NCBI GenBank assembly: GCA_026002855.1
Contig: BPGD01000001.1
Coordinates: 2,364,001 to 2,428,000 of the forward strand
DNA from: Bryobacteraceae bacterium
GTDB taxonomy: Bacteria > Acidobacteriota > Terriglobia > Bryobacterales > Bryobacteraceae
Direction: 5' to 3'
Length of the DNA stretch: 64,000 nt
Shown: positions 17,532-25,141 of the stretch, piece after piece
Layout of the letters: each line of letters starts with the position of its first letter
Position numbering within the stretch: the stretch's first letter is position 1
The notes under the pieces: generated by a model
The model's input: the letters and a program-made list of their open reading frames with translations, nothing else
Databases searched by the model: none
Told to the model about the DNA's origin: nothing
Translations under genes and position numbers: made by a program

Positions 17532-18854
17532 TCATGATAGCCGCGCGCCGGATCTGGCCCGCCTTTCCATGAGCACGGCATGCAACTGCTCCGCCCGCCG
17601 GCTCCAGGTGGACGCCCGGGCCTCCCTGCGCCGGGCCGCCTCGAGTTCCGGACCCTCCTCGCGCAGGGCCGCGGCCACGGCGCGGGCGAACTCCTTCGGC
17701 GTGGCGGCCTGATACACGAGGGACGCGAACCTGTCCAGCTCGCGCATGCGTCCTGCGGCCACCGGGAGTCCGAAGTGAAAATACTCGTAAACCTTCAGCG
17801 GATCCGTAAACGGCGCAAGCTCGCCGCGGAACGGGATCAGCCCGATGCGGAACCCTCCCAGAAGCGCGGGCGCTTCCCTGTGCGGGATTTCTCCGGCCAG
17901 GACGACATTGGCGAAGCTGGAGAGAGTCCGCCGGACATGCTCTGATGGCTTGCCCGCGAGGACGAAGCGGACATCCGGCAGCGCACGGGCAGCGGCTTCC
18001 ACGGCCTCTGTCCAGAACCAGTCCTCGATGGCGCCAAGATAGCCGGCCACAGGCTCGCGCGTGCGCCCTGAGGAAGGCTCCGGCCAATCCGGCACCCCAT
18101 TTCTGATCAGGGCGCACCGGGGCCGGATGTCGGGCAGCGCGGAACAAAAATGCTCCTGGAGACCGGCGGCGGAAAAGATCACCAGATCGGCGGCGCTCAT
18201 GGCTTCTGGCTCGGCCCGGGCGATCTCGGGCGCCATGTTGGAAAAGCCGGCCAGCCAGTCATGGCAATCATAGGCGAGCAGGCCGCCCCATGCTTGCCGC
18301 AGCGCCTGCGCTGCGTCCGTCCACGTGGGCAAGGCAAACAGAATGTCCGCCTGGCTGGCGGCGGCGCGCCGCAGCGCCCAGTCCAATGCCTCAAACACGG
18401 CCCGGCTCTCGGCCGGCGCCAGTAGACGGTGGTGGAACACCGGTTCCCGAGGCAGTGGAGCGTGGACCTCGAAGAGCCGTTCATCCAGTTGGGCAAGCGC
18501 CGGCCTGCGGGCCCGCCACGGCGCCGCGGGGTATTCCCGCCCGAGGTGCGGGTTGAACAGAAAACAGCGGTGTCCAAGCACCGCCAGCTGGCGGGCTAGC
18601 TGCTGGCTCCGCTGGAGGCGGTGGTGCCAGTCGGTCATCGGGAAGATGACGACATCGGGCCATACGGGGTGAGGCGGCGGAATGTCGAGGCGGGCGGGGC
18701 CGCCTGCGAACTCATGGGGCGGCTGCCAGCATCGGTCAAACTCAGGGGGCTTGCCGGCGGGATGGAGGGGAAAATAAACCGTCCGGAGGTAGAAGGGACG
18801 AATGCGTTCCCGCCAGCGCTCCAGCGGGTTTCCTCGCCGATTTCCGTCTCGCAT
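17532..18854 (-). CDS. Glycosyltransferase (GT-B fold, GT4-like)
   Basis: The 440-residue protein shows a GT-B layout. The N-terminal acceptor domain includes FPMTDWHHRLQRSQQLARQLA. The C-terminal donor domain has VAGYLGAIEDWF, VRFVLAGKP, and an E-x7-E-like region GFRIGLIPFRGELAPFTDPLKVYEYFHFGLPVAA, typical of GT4-type enzymes. No TM helix is seen, so it probably works at the cytoplasmic face of the membrane on a lipid-linked glycan. It heads the sugar cassette that continues with two SDRs and a nucleotidyltransferase. Confidence 0.85.
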   Translation of the reverse strand: MRDGNRRGNPLERWRERIRPFYLRTVYFPLHPAGKPPEFDRCWQPPHEFAGGPARLDIPPPHPVWPDVVIFPMTDWHHRLQRSQQLARQLAVLGHRCFLFNPHLGREYPAAPWRARRPALAQLDERLFEVHAPLPREPVFHHRLLAPAESRAVFEALDWALRRAAASQADILFALPTWTDAAQALRQAWGGLLAYDCHDWLAGFSNMAPEIARAEPEAMSAADLVIFSAAGLQEHFCSALPDIRPRCALIRNGVPDWPEPSSGRTREPVAGYLGAIEDWFWTEAVEAAARALPDVRFVLAGKPSEHVRRTLSSFANVVLAGEIPHREAPALLGGFRIGLIPFRGELAPFTDPLKVYEYFHFGLPVAAGRMRELDRFASLVYQAATPKEFARAVAAALREEGPELEAARRREARASTWSRRAEQLHAVLMERRARSGARLS

Positions 18855-19024
18855 GAGGTGGATGGGGCCGGCGGCCGGGCGGGCGGGGCCCTGTATCAGT
18901 CTAGCCGAACGGTAGGCAGTAGGCTGGTTGAGGTCTCGGGCAGGGCATTGCTCCGGCGGCCAGGCCCGGCAATCGGGCGGGCGGCTGGACAGTTTCGTTT
19001 CGGAAATTTCCGGAAGGGTCCCCC

Positions 19025-19053
19025 TTTACAAAGGGTTATGGCTTTGATATAGT
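19025..19053 (+). promoter_or_regulatory. Strong sigma70-type promoter in a gene-free gap
   Basis: TTTACA (19025-19030), 17 bases, TATAGT (19048-19053) on the plus strand. Each hexamer differs from consensus at one position. No gene starts downstream on this strand before a terminator at about 19113-19140, so it appears to drive a short RNA. Confidence 0.6.
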
Positions 19054-19059
19054 AAAGGC

Positions 19060-19141
19060 TCCACCACCCGCCAGGAGCGGGAGGGATTTCCCCCATCCGC
19101 CCCCCTCCCGCTCCCCCAACGCCCCATGGGGGTTTTTCTTT
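19060..19141 (+). ncRNA. Candidate small structured RNA
   Basis: Transcription from the promoter just upstream would give an RNA of about 80 nt. It contains a perfect 12-bp stem (GGAGCGGGAGGG at 19074-19085 with CCCTCCCGCTCC at 19103-19114). A second G/C stem follows (CCCCC at 19113-19117, GGGGG at 19128-19132) and then a U-rich end (19133-19140), like an intrinsic terminator. The two stems overlap by two bases and may compete. No known RNA family is recognised. It could instead be a terminator for read-through transcripts; the good promoter argues for an RNA gene. Confidence 0.45.
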
Positions 19142-20121
19142 TATCCGCCCGAAGTCAGCGCTTCGAGGTGCGCTGCCGCGGCCCGGGGCATTCCAGCGAG
19201 CGAGTAACCGCCCTCCAGCACGCTCACCAGCCTGCCCCCGGCCCAACGGTCTGCGATCTCGAGCACGATTTGCGTCAGCTCTGCAAAGTCGCCATCGCGG
19301 AGACGGAACAGTCCGAGCGGATCGCCTTCCCGGGAATCGAATCCGGCCGACACCAGCACCAGCGCCGGGCGGAACCATTCCATCGCCGGCACGAGCCTGC
19401 GGCGGAATGCGCTCAGGATCTCTCGACGACCGGCGCCGGCGGGGAAGGGGCAATTCATGGTCGTCCCTTGGGCCGGGCCATTGCCGGTTTCGTCTGGCCA
19501 TCCCGTACCCGGATACCACGGCGCCTGGTGCGTGCTGAAGAAGAACACGCTTGGGTCGTCGTAGAAGATGTCCTGCGTGCCGTTGCCATGGTGAACGTCC
19601 CAGTCGACGATGAGGATGCGGTCGACGCCCCAGCTGCGGCGGGCGTGGCGCGCGGCGATGGCCACGTTGTTGTACAGGCAGAAGCCCATGCCGCGGTTCA
19701 GCGTGGCGTGGTGGCCGGGCGGGCGCACGGCGGCGAAGGCGTTGCGCGCGCGGCCGGAAAGCACCGCATCCACGGCCGCCATGGCGGCGCCGGCGGCGCG
19801 GCGGGCGCTGGAGTCGGCGTGCGGGCTCAGGTGCGTGTCGCCTGTGCTCAGCAGGGCCGCGCGGCGCGCGATGTCTTTCCGAACGATGTTGATGTATGCG
19901 CGGGTGTGGCACAGGTGCAGGTCGTCGTCAGTGGCCTCCCGCGGCTCGGCCGCCGTCGTCCGGGCCAGCAGCCCCTCGCGCTCCAGATGCGCATGCAGGG
20001 CGCGCAGGCGCTCCGGCGACTCGGGATGTTCCGGCGGAGGCTGATGCAGCAGGCAGGCGTGGTCGAAAACAAAAGCCGTCCGCACTGTTTCGGCCTTGCG
20101 CTCCGTGTCCCCGGACTGCAT
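19141..20121 (-). CDS. Histone-deacetylase-family (AcuC-like) amidohydrolase
   Basis: Zinc-dependent deacetylase fold. The 326-residue protein shows AAVRPPGHHATLNRGMGFCLYNNVAIAARHA (catalytic His pair), VDWDVHHGNGTQDIFYDDPSVFFFSTHQ (zinc-binding Asp-x-His) and LVSAGFDSREGDPLG (third zinc ligand), all as in active class II/AcuC-like enzymes. The substrate may be an acetylated protein such as acetyl-CoA synthetase or an acetyl-polyamine; context does not decide. It is divergent from the permease pair. CAGAAT lies 7 bases before the ATG, another possible leaderless start. Confidence 0.9.
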   Translation of the reverse strand: MQSGDTERKAETVRTAFVFDHACLLHQPPPEHPESPERLRALHAHLEREGLLARTTAAEPREATDDDLHLCHTRAYINIVRKDIARRAALLSTGDTHLSPHADSSARRAAGAAMAAVDAVLSGRARNAFAAVRPPGHHATLNRGMGFCLYNNVAIAARHARRSWGVDRILIVDWDVHHGNGTQDIFYDDPSVFFFSTHQAPWYPGTGWPDETGNGPAQGTTMNCPFPAGAGRREILSAFRRRLVPAMEWFRPALVLVSAGFDSREGDPLGLFRLRDGDFAELTQIVLEIADRWAGGRLVSVLEGGYSLAGMPRAAAAHLEALTSGG

Positions 20122-20202
20122 GGTTCACATTCTGCCAGAACCGGCGCCGCCGCCTGCCGGAAACAACCCGGGAACTCTGCCGCCGCCCGTGCGTATGTCC
20201 AT

Positions 20203-21561
20203 ATGCAGGATAAAACCGTGAGCAGCATTGCCGAGCCCCGCCCCGCAGCCGTCTCAGCGAGGGTCGCCCTGGAATTGCCGCGCGGCCGAATGCACGCCGG
20301 CCAGCAGGCGGCGGATCTGGTGCGGCAGACGCTTCGTAACATCCGCCGCAACAGGCTCCGCAGCTTTCTCACGCTGTTCGGCATCGCCTGGGGGATCGCC
20401 TCGCTGGTGTTGATGTCGTCGCTGTCGGAGGGCTTCCGTCAGGGGCAGCGGAAGAACATGTCCCAGATCGGCGACAACATCGTGTTTGTGTTTGGCGGCG
20501 TCACCGAGGAGCAGGCGGGCGGGCAGCGGGCCGGCCGGCGCATCCGGCTGCGTGAGTCCGACATTGAACTGATCCGCGCCAATTGCCCGGCGGTGGCGGT
20601 GGTCTCGGCCGAGCACAAGACGTGGGACGTGCCGGCGCGCAGCGCCAGCAACGCCGGGCGCTTCCTCACCGTGGGCGTGAATCCCGAATACCTGAAGCTG
20701 CGCAACCTGCCGGTGGCGATCGGCCGCACCGTCTCTGAGGCGGACGTGCGCGAGGCGCGCCGCGTTGCCGTCCTCGGGGCCAGCGTCCGGAAGCAGCTCT
20801 TCGAGCACAACCCGGCGCCTGTTGGCGAGCGCATCTACATCAACAACTATCCGTTCCAAGTGATCGGCGTGATGAGCGAGAAGGAGCAGAACAGCTCCTA
20901 CGACGGCTGGGACAACGACAAGATCCTGATCCCGCACACCACGCTGCTGCGCGACGCGCCGGCCGACCGGCAGGTTTACGCCGAGCGCCGCGTCCATGGT
21001 TTCCTCTACCGGCCCGCCGACGTTTCGAAGTGGGAGGAAGCGCAGCGCCAGGTGCGCGAGATACTGGCCCGCGCACATGGTTTTTCGCCGACCGACAAAG
21101 GCGCGCTCCAGATCTTCGACTCCATCGAGAGCGCACAGATGTTCGATTCGATTTTCAATGCGACGGAGATCTTCCTGGGCGCAGTGGCGCTGGTGACGCT
21201 GTCGCTCGGCGGCATTGGCGTGATGAACACGATGATGATCGCCGTGGCGGAGCGGACCCACGAAATCGGGCTCAAGAAAGCGCTGGGCGCGACACGGCGG
21301 CGCATTCTGCTCGACTTCTTTCTTGAGGGAGGTTTTCTTGCCGTGTTGAGCGGCGCTGCCGGGCTGGTGCTCACGTTCCTCATCTCCGGCGCCGTGAACT
21401 CGCTGCCGCTGCCGACGATGTTCGCCGGTCTCCCCATTCAGTGGAAGACGGTGGCTCTGGCGACTCTCGCCCTGGGAGCGGTGGCCGTCGCCTCCGCCCT
21501 TCCGCCGGCGCGCCGTGCGGCCCGGCTCACGCCGGTGGAAGCGCTCCGCGAGGAGAGGTGA
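20203..21561 (+). CDS. ABC transporter permease, MacB/FtsX type
   Basis: The 452-residue protein is predicted in the inner membrane. It has an N-terminal TM helix (RSFLTLFGIAWGIASLVLMSSL), a periplasmic MacB-type domain of about 220 residues (INNYPFQVIGVMSEKE) and the three-helix FtsX domain at the end (FLGAVALVTLSLGGIGVMNTMMIAVAERTHEIGLKKALGAT...). MacB-type permeases transmit force across the membrane rather than forming a channel. The start is uncertain: 20203 is used, but 20290 (just before QTLRNIRRNRLRS) is equally possible; neither has a clear ribosome site. No ATPase or membrane-fusion gene lies nearby. Confidence 0.85.
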   Translation: MQDKTVSSIAEPRPAAVSARVALELPRGRMHAGQQAADLVRQTLRNIRRNRLRSFLTLFGIAWGIASLVLMSSLSEGFRQGQRKNMSQIGDNIVFVFGGVTEEQAGGQRAGRRIRLRESDIELIRANCPAVAVVSAEHKTWDVPARSASNAGRFLTVGVNPEYLKLRNLPVAIGRTVSEADVREARRVAVLGASVRKQLFEHNPAPVGERIYINNYPFQVIGVMSEKEQNSSYDGWDNDKILIPHTTLLRDAPADRQVYAERRVHGFLYRPADVSKWEEAQRQVREILARAHGFSPTDKGALQIFDSIESAQMFDSIFNATEIFLGAVALVTLSLGGIGVMNTMMIAVAERTHEIGLKKALGATRRRILLDFFLEGGFLAVLSGAAGLVLTFLISGAVNSLPLPTMFAGLPIQWKTVALATLALGAVAVASALPPARRAARLTPVEALREER

Positions 21562-21564
21562 GTC

Positions 21565-22824
21565 ATGGGCTGGCGATATATCCTCAGGGAAAGCGTGGCG
21601 GCCCTGCGCTTCTACCGCCACCGCACGCTGTTCACCACGCTCAGCCTCGCCTGGGGCGTGGCGTGCTTTGTTCTGCTGATGAGCTACGGCGAAGGCTTTC
21701 AGCGCGCGCTCGTCAAGGCATTCACCGCCGTCGGCCAGGACCTGATCATCACCTTCGGCGGGCAGACCAGCCTCCAGGCGGGAGGGATGCGCGCCGGGCG
21801 CAGCATCCGCCTCGAATACGATCACGCGCAGGTGCTCAAGGAGAGCGTTCCGCTGGTTGAGTTCCTCTCGCCGGAGATCATGCGGCACGGACTGAGAATG
21901 CAGTACCGCGGCAAGCAGAAGGAGGCCACCGTCCGCGCCGTCTGGCCCGAGTACGGCATCGTGCGCAACATCCGGATCACCGATGGCCGCTGGATCAACG
22001 AGGAGGACCGTCAGCGGCGCCACCGCGTGGCCGTGCTCGGCTATGAAGTAGCCCGGGAGCTGTTCGGCGAAGCCCCGGCGGTGAACGAGGAAATCACGCT
22101 CAACGGGATGCGGTTCACGGTGATCGGCGTGATGAACAACAAACTCCAGATCTCGAATTACAATCGCCGCGACAACCAGTGCGTCTTCATCCCTTACGAG
22201 ACGTTTTCCGTCTTTGGCGACATCCAGCACCCGTGGTTCTATGTCTGGCGTCCGGTGACGCCGGACGCGCGCGAACAGGCCATCCGCATGGTGCGCGCGA
22301 AGCTGGCCGAGCTGCACCGCTTTTCGCCCAACGACGAGAAAGCGGCGGAGATCCTCGCGTTTTCAAAGTTCATGAACATCATCAACGGCATGTCGCTGGC
22401 GGTGAAGCTGCTGCTCGGCTTCATCGGCGCGCTGACGCTTGCCATCGGCGGCGTCGGGCTGGCCAACATCATGCTGGCTTCCGTGCTGGAGCGCACGCGG
22501 GAGATCGGCACCATGCAGGCGCTGGGCGCTCCGCGCCGCGTGATCCTGCGCCAGTTCCTTTGCGAAGCGGCTCTCGTCGTCGCGGCCGGGGGCGCGCTCG
22601 GCGTTCTCCTCGGGTGGGGCGCGACGGCGGTGATCGGCTCCATGCCGTTCCTGGGGCCCGCGTTTCGGGACAACACGGGCGTCGGCGACATCCGCCTGGC
22701 GGTCGGGCTGAAGCCGGTGCTCGTTTCAATGGGCGTCCTGTGCGTCGTCGGGCTCCTGTCGGCGCTCGCGCCGGCGGTACGCGCCGCGCGGCTGGACCCG
22801 ATCGAGGCGCTGCACTACGAATAG
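21565..22824 (+). CDS. ABC transporter permease, MacB/FtsX type (second)
   Basis: The 419-residue protein has the same architecture as its neighbour: N-terminal TM (HRTLFTTLSLAWGVACFVLLMSY), periplasmic domain (ITLNGMRFTVIGVMNNKLQ) and C-terminal FtsX helices (LLGFIGALTLAIGGVGLANIMLASVLERTREIGTMQALGAPRRV). It begins 3 bases after the first permease stops, so they are co-translated and probably form a heterodimer. The ATP-binding subunit must come from elsewhere. The pair arose by duplication and is clearly diverged. Confidence 0.87.
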   Translation: MGWRYILRESVAALRFYRHRTLFTTLSLAWGVACFVLLMSYGEGFQRALVKAFTAVGQDLIITFGGQTSLQAGGMRAGRSIRLEYDHAQVLKESVPLVEFLSPEIMRHGLRMQYRGKQKEATVRAVWPEYGIVRNIRITDGRWINEEDRQRRHRVAVLGYEVARELFGEAPAVNEEITLNGMRFTVIGVMNNKLQISNYNRRDNQCVFIPYETFSVFGDIQHPWFYVWRPVTPDAREQAIRMVRAKLAELHRFSPNDEKAAEILAFSKFMNIINGMSLAVKLLLGFIGALTLAIGGVGLANIMLASVLERTREIGTMQALGAPRRVILRQFLCEAALVVAAGGALGVLLGWGATAVIGSMPFLGPAFRDNTGVGDIRLAVGLKPVLVSMGVLCVVGLLSALAPAVRAARLDPIEALHYE

Positions 22825-22833
22825 CCGCGGCGC

Positions 22834-22839
22834 TATACT
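22834..22839 (+). promoter_or_regulatory. -10 box for a leaderless MFS gene
   Basis: TATACT ends 9 bases before the TTG start of the MFS gene and there is no ribosome site. Transcription would begin at or near the start codon. Confidence 0.45.
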
Positions 22840-22848
22840 CGTCCCACG

Positions 22849-24105
22849 TTGCGATTCTTCGACGGCGTCTTCACCGCGCCGCGCTGGCGCGCGCTCTGGG
22901 CGGCGCAGCTCGGATTCCTGCTGGACGCGATGGACGTGCTGCTCTACGTCTTCGCGCTGGCGGCGCTGCGCGCCGATTTCGGCTGGAACAATGCGCAGGC
23001 GGGCCTGGCCGCCTCGGCCACGCTGCTGGCGAGCGCCGCCGGCGGCGTGGCGGCGGGCTTCGTCTCCGACCGCATCGGCCGCCGGCGGACGCTGATCTAC
23101 ACGATTCTGCTGTACTCGTTGGCATCGGCCGGCACGGCCACTTCGCGTTCGCTCGGCGAACTGGTCTTCTGGCGCGCGCTCGTCGGTCTTGGCCTGGGCG
23201 GCGAGTGGAGCGCCGGTGCAACGCTGGTGGCGGAATGGTGGCCTGCGGAGCACCGCGCCAAGGCCGCCAGCTTCATGCAATCCGGCTGGGCGCTGGGCTA
23301 CATGGCGGCGGCCGGACTGACGGCGCTCATCCTGCCGCGCTTCGGCTGGCGCGTGCTGTTTCTGTCAGGCGTGCTGCCCGCGCTGCTCACCCTGTACATC
23401 CGCCGCCATGTGGAAGAACCGCAGGTGTGGCGCGAGCAGCGGGCGCGGGCGCGCTGGGACGCAATCTTCCGCCCGCCGCTTCGGCGTTTCACCGTGCTCG
23501 CCACGGGGCTGGCCACCAGCGTCCTGTTCGCCTACTGGGGCGTGTTTACGTGGCTTCCCGGTTTCCTCTCGCTGCCCGCGGCAGAAGGCGGCGCGGGAAT
23601 GGGCGTGGTACAAACCAGCGGATTTGTGTTCGCCGTGCAGGCGGGCGCGTTCGCCGGGTATCTCAGCTTCGGGGCGCTGGCGGACCGCTTCGGGCGGCGG
23701 CCGGCGTTCGCGTTCTATGTGGTGGCGGCGGCGCTGCTGGTGCCGCTGTATGGCATGGCGCCGCGCCACTGGCCCGCGTTGCTGTTCTGGATGGGGCCGC
23801 TGATCGGATTCTTCGGAACCGGCTTCTTCTCGCTGTTTGGCGCGATGCTCGCCGAATTGTATCCCACGGCCGTGCGCGGCGCGGGGCAGGGCTTCGCCTA
23901 CAATTTCGGCCGTGGACTCTCGGCGCTCGCCCCTGTCGTGGTCGGCGCGCTGGCCGACCGTCACGGCGTGGGCGCGGCGCTGGCCATCAACGCCGGGTTC
24001 TTCCTGGCCGCGGCCGCGCTTGTGTTCCTCCTGCCCGAAACAAAAAGCACGGATCTTTCTTCGGTGGGCGGGCCGCGGCCCGGCCTCAGTTCGCCTGCGC
24101 GATGA
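22849..24105 (+). CDS. Major facilitator superfamily transporter
   Basis: The 418-residue protein has 12 predicted TM helices. Family signatures include DRIGRRRTLIYT between TM2 and TM3, the related ADRFGRRPAF in the second half, and GLGLGGEWSAGATLVAEWWPAEHRAKA, typical of aromatic-acid/metabolite:H+ symporters. It takes up an organic acid or sugar by proton symport; the substrate is not known. The start is TTG at 22849; the next ATG is well inside the first helix. It overlaps the convergent RhaT-like gene by 20 bases. Confidence 0.88.
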   Translation: MRFFDGVFTAPRWRALWAAQLGFLLDAMDVLLYVFALAALRADFGWNNAQAGLAASATLLASAAGGVAAGFVSDRIGRRRTLIYTILLYSLASAGTATSRSLGELVFWRALVGLGLGGEWSAGATLVAEWWPAEHRAKAASFMQSGWALGYMAAAGLTALILPRFGWRVLFLSGVLPALLTLYIRRHVEEPQVWREQRARARWDAIFRPPLRRFTVLATGLATSVLFAYWGVFTWLPGFLSLPAAEGGAGMGVVQTSGFVFAVQAGAFAGYLSFGALADRFGRRPAFAFYVVAAALLVPLYGMAPRHWPALLFWMGPLIGFFGTGFFSLFGAMLAELYPTAVRGAGQGFAYNFGRGLSALAPVVVGALADRHGVGAALAINAGFFLAAAALVFLLPETKSTDLSSVGGPRPGLSSPAR

Positions 24106-25108
24106 CGGCGATGGCGGCGACGAGGACCGCGACGCCCGTCCACATCAGGCGCATGGCCTGCGCGCCCGCGCCTTTCCATTCGCCTGTCGCCGCGCCCCAG
24201 ACGTTGGCCATGATGATCACCGTGCTCATGAAGATGGGCCAGCCGAGCACGCCGCCAAGCGGCCCCATCGCCGCCGCGCCCATCCCGTAAATGCTGACGC
24301 CCGTGTACCACAGCAGCCCCATCAGCGCCGCACCCGCCCAGTACCAGCCGCGCGCCTCCGGGCTCGAGTAGACGGCCCAGCTACGGTTCCTGCCGAGCAG
24401 ATACACGGCGTAACCGGCATTGACGAAGAACCCGCCGCCCAGCGCGAGCGCCCAGAGGGCGTTGCCGGCGAAGTCCGCGCTGGCGCCCAGGCGGATGGCC
24501 TCCTGCTTGAGCGGCTCGCCGAAAACGAAACCGAAATTCAGCGCCGGCGACAGCACGCCGGAGGCGATGCAGATCAGCAGCCCCGTGAAGGCGCCGCCGC
24601 GCTTCGCCGCGGCCGCCCGGGGGTTCTGCGCCCGCTCGCGCAGCGCCCCGGCTCTGGAGCAAAGGATGATGCCGGCGACGACCAGCAAGAGTCCGGCCAG
24701 CAGGATCTGTCCGCGCCGCGAGAACAATTCCGCCGGATTCTGTATCAGCAGCGGCAGCAGCGATCCGAGGCTTGAAGTGATGCCCAGCACAATCGCGAAG
24801 GTCAACGCCATGCCCACGCGGTCGATGGCGAGCCCGAACAGCGTCGAGCCCGCGCCCCAGCCCACACCGCACAGCACGATGAGGGCGAGCGTTGCGGCGC
24901 TGGTGGAAGAGACCGCCTCGAAGAAGGGCGGCACCGTGAGCAGCGCCAGCAGCAGCGGCAGCACAACGAGGCCGCTGATCGAATAGATGAGCCACGTGTT
25001 CTCCCACTTCCAGGCGGCCATTCTCTTCATCGGCAGTGCGAAACTGCCATGGAGCACTCCCCCGGCGACCACGGTGAGCGCGGCGGTCCAGCTTGCGGAT
25101 TCCTGCAT
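24086..25108 (-). CDS. RhaT-like (L-rhamnose/H+ symporter family) permease
   Basis: The 340-residue protein has about 10 TM helices. The N-terminal GGVLHGSFALPMKRMAAWKWENTWLIYSI and the GVGWGAGSTLFGLAIDRVGMALTFAIVLGI segment are characteristic of the rhamnose-proton symporter RhaT family within the drug/metabolite superfamily. Sugar specificity is inferred from the family only, as no rhamnose catabolic genes lie nearby. It follows the thyX-like gene by 33 bases on the same strand. A TGATAT box lies upstream, so it may have its own promoter. Confidence 0.82.
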   Translation of the reverse strand: MQESASWTAALTVVAGGVLHGSFALPMKRMAAWKWENTWLIYSISGLVVLPLLLALLTVPPFFEAVSSTSAATLALIVLCGVGWGAGSTLFGLAIDRVGMALTFAIVLGITSSLGSLLPLLIQNPAELFSRRGQILLAGLLLVVAGIILCSRAGALRERAQNPRAAAAKRGGAFTGLLICIASGVLSPALNFGFVFGEPLKQEAIRLGASADFAGNALWALALGGGFFVNAGYAVYLLGRNRSWAVYSSPEARGWYWAGAALMGLLWYTGVSIYGMGAAAMGPLGGVLGWPIFMSTVIIMANVWGAATGEWKGAGAQAMRLMWTGVAVLVAAIAVIAQAN

Positions 25109-25141
25109 GGCTTCAGGACAGGAATATCACAGGTGCGCGCG

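Noticed and set aside
20254-22317. Long open frame (about 690 codons) on the minus strand opposite the two permeases
   Set aside because: Composition is His/Arg/Ala-rich with no fold signature; it mirrors the strong codon bias of the permease genes, which have clear TM and family motifs.
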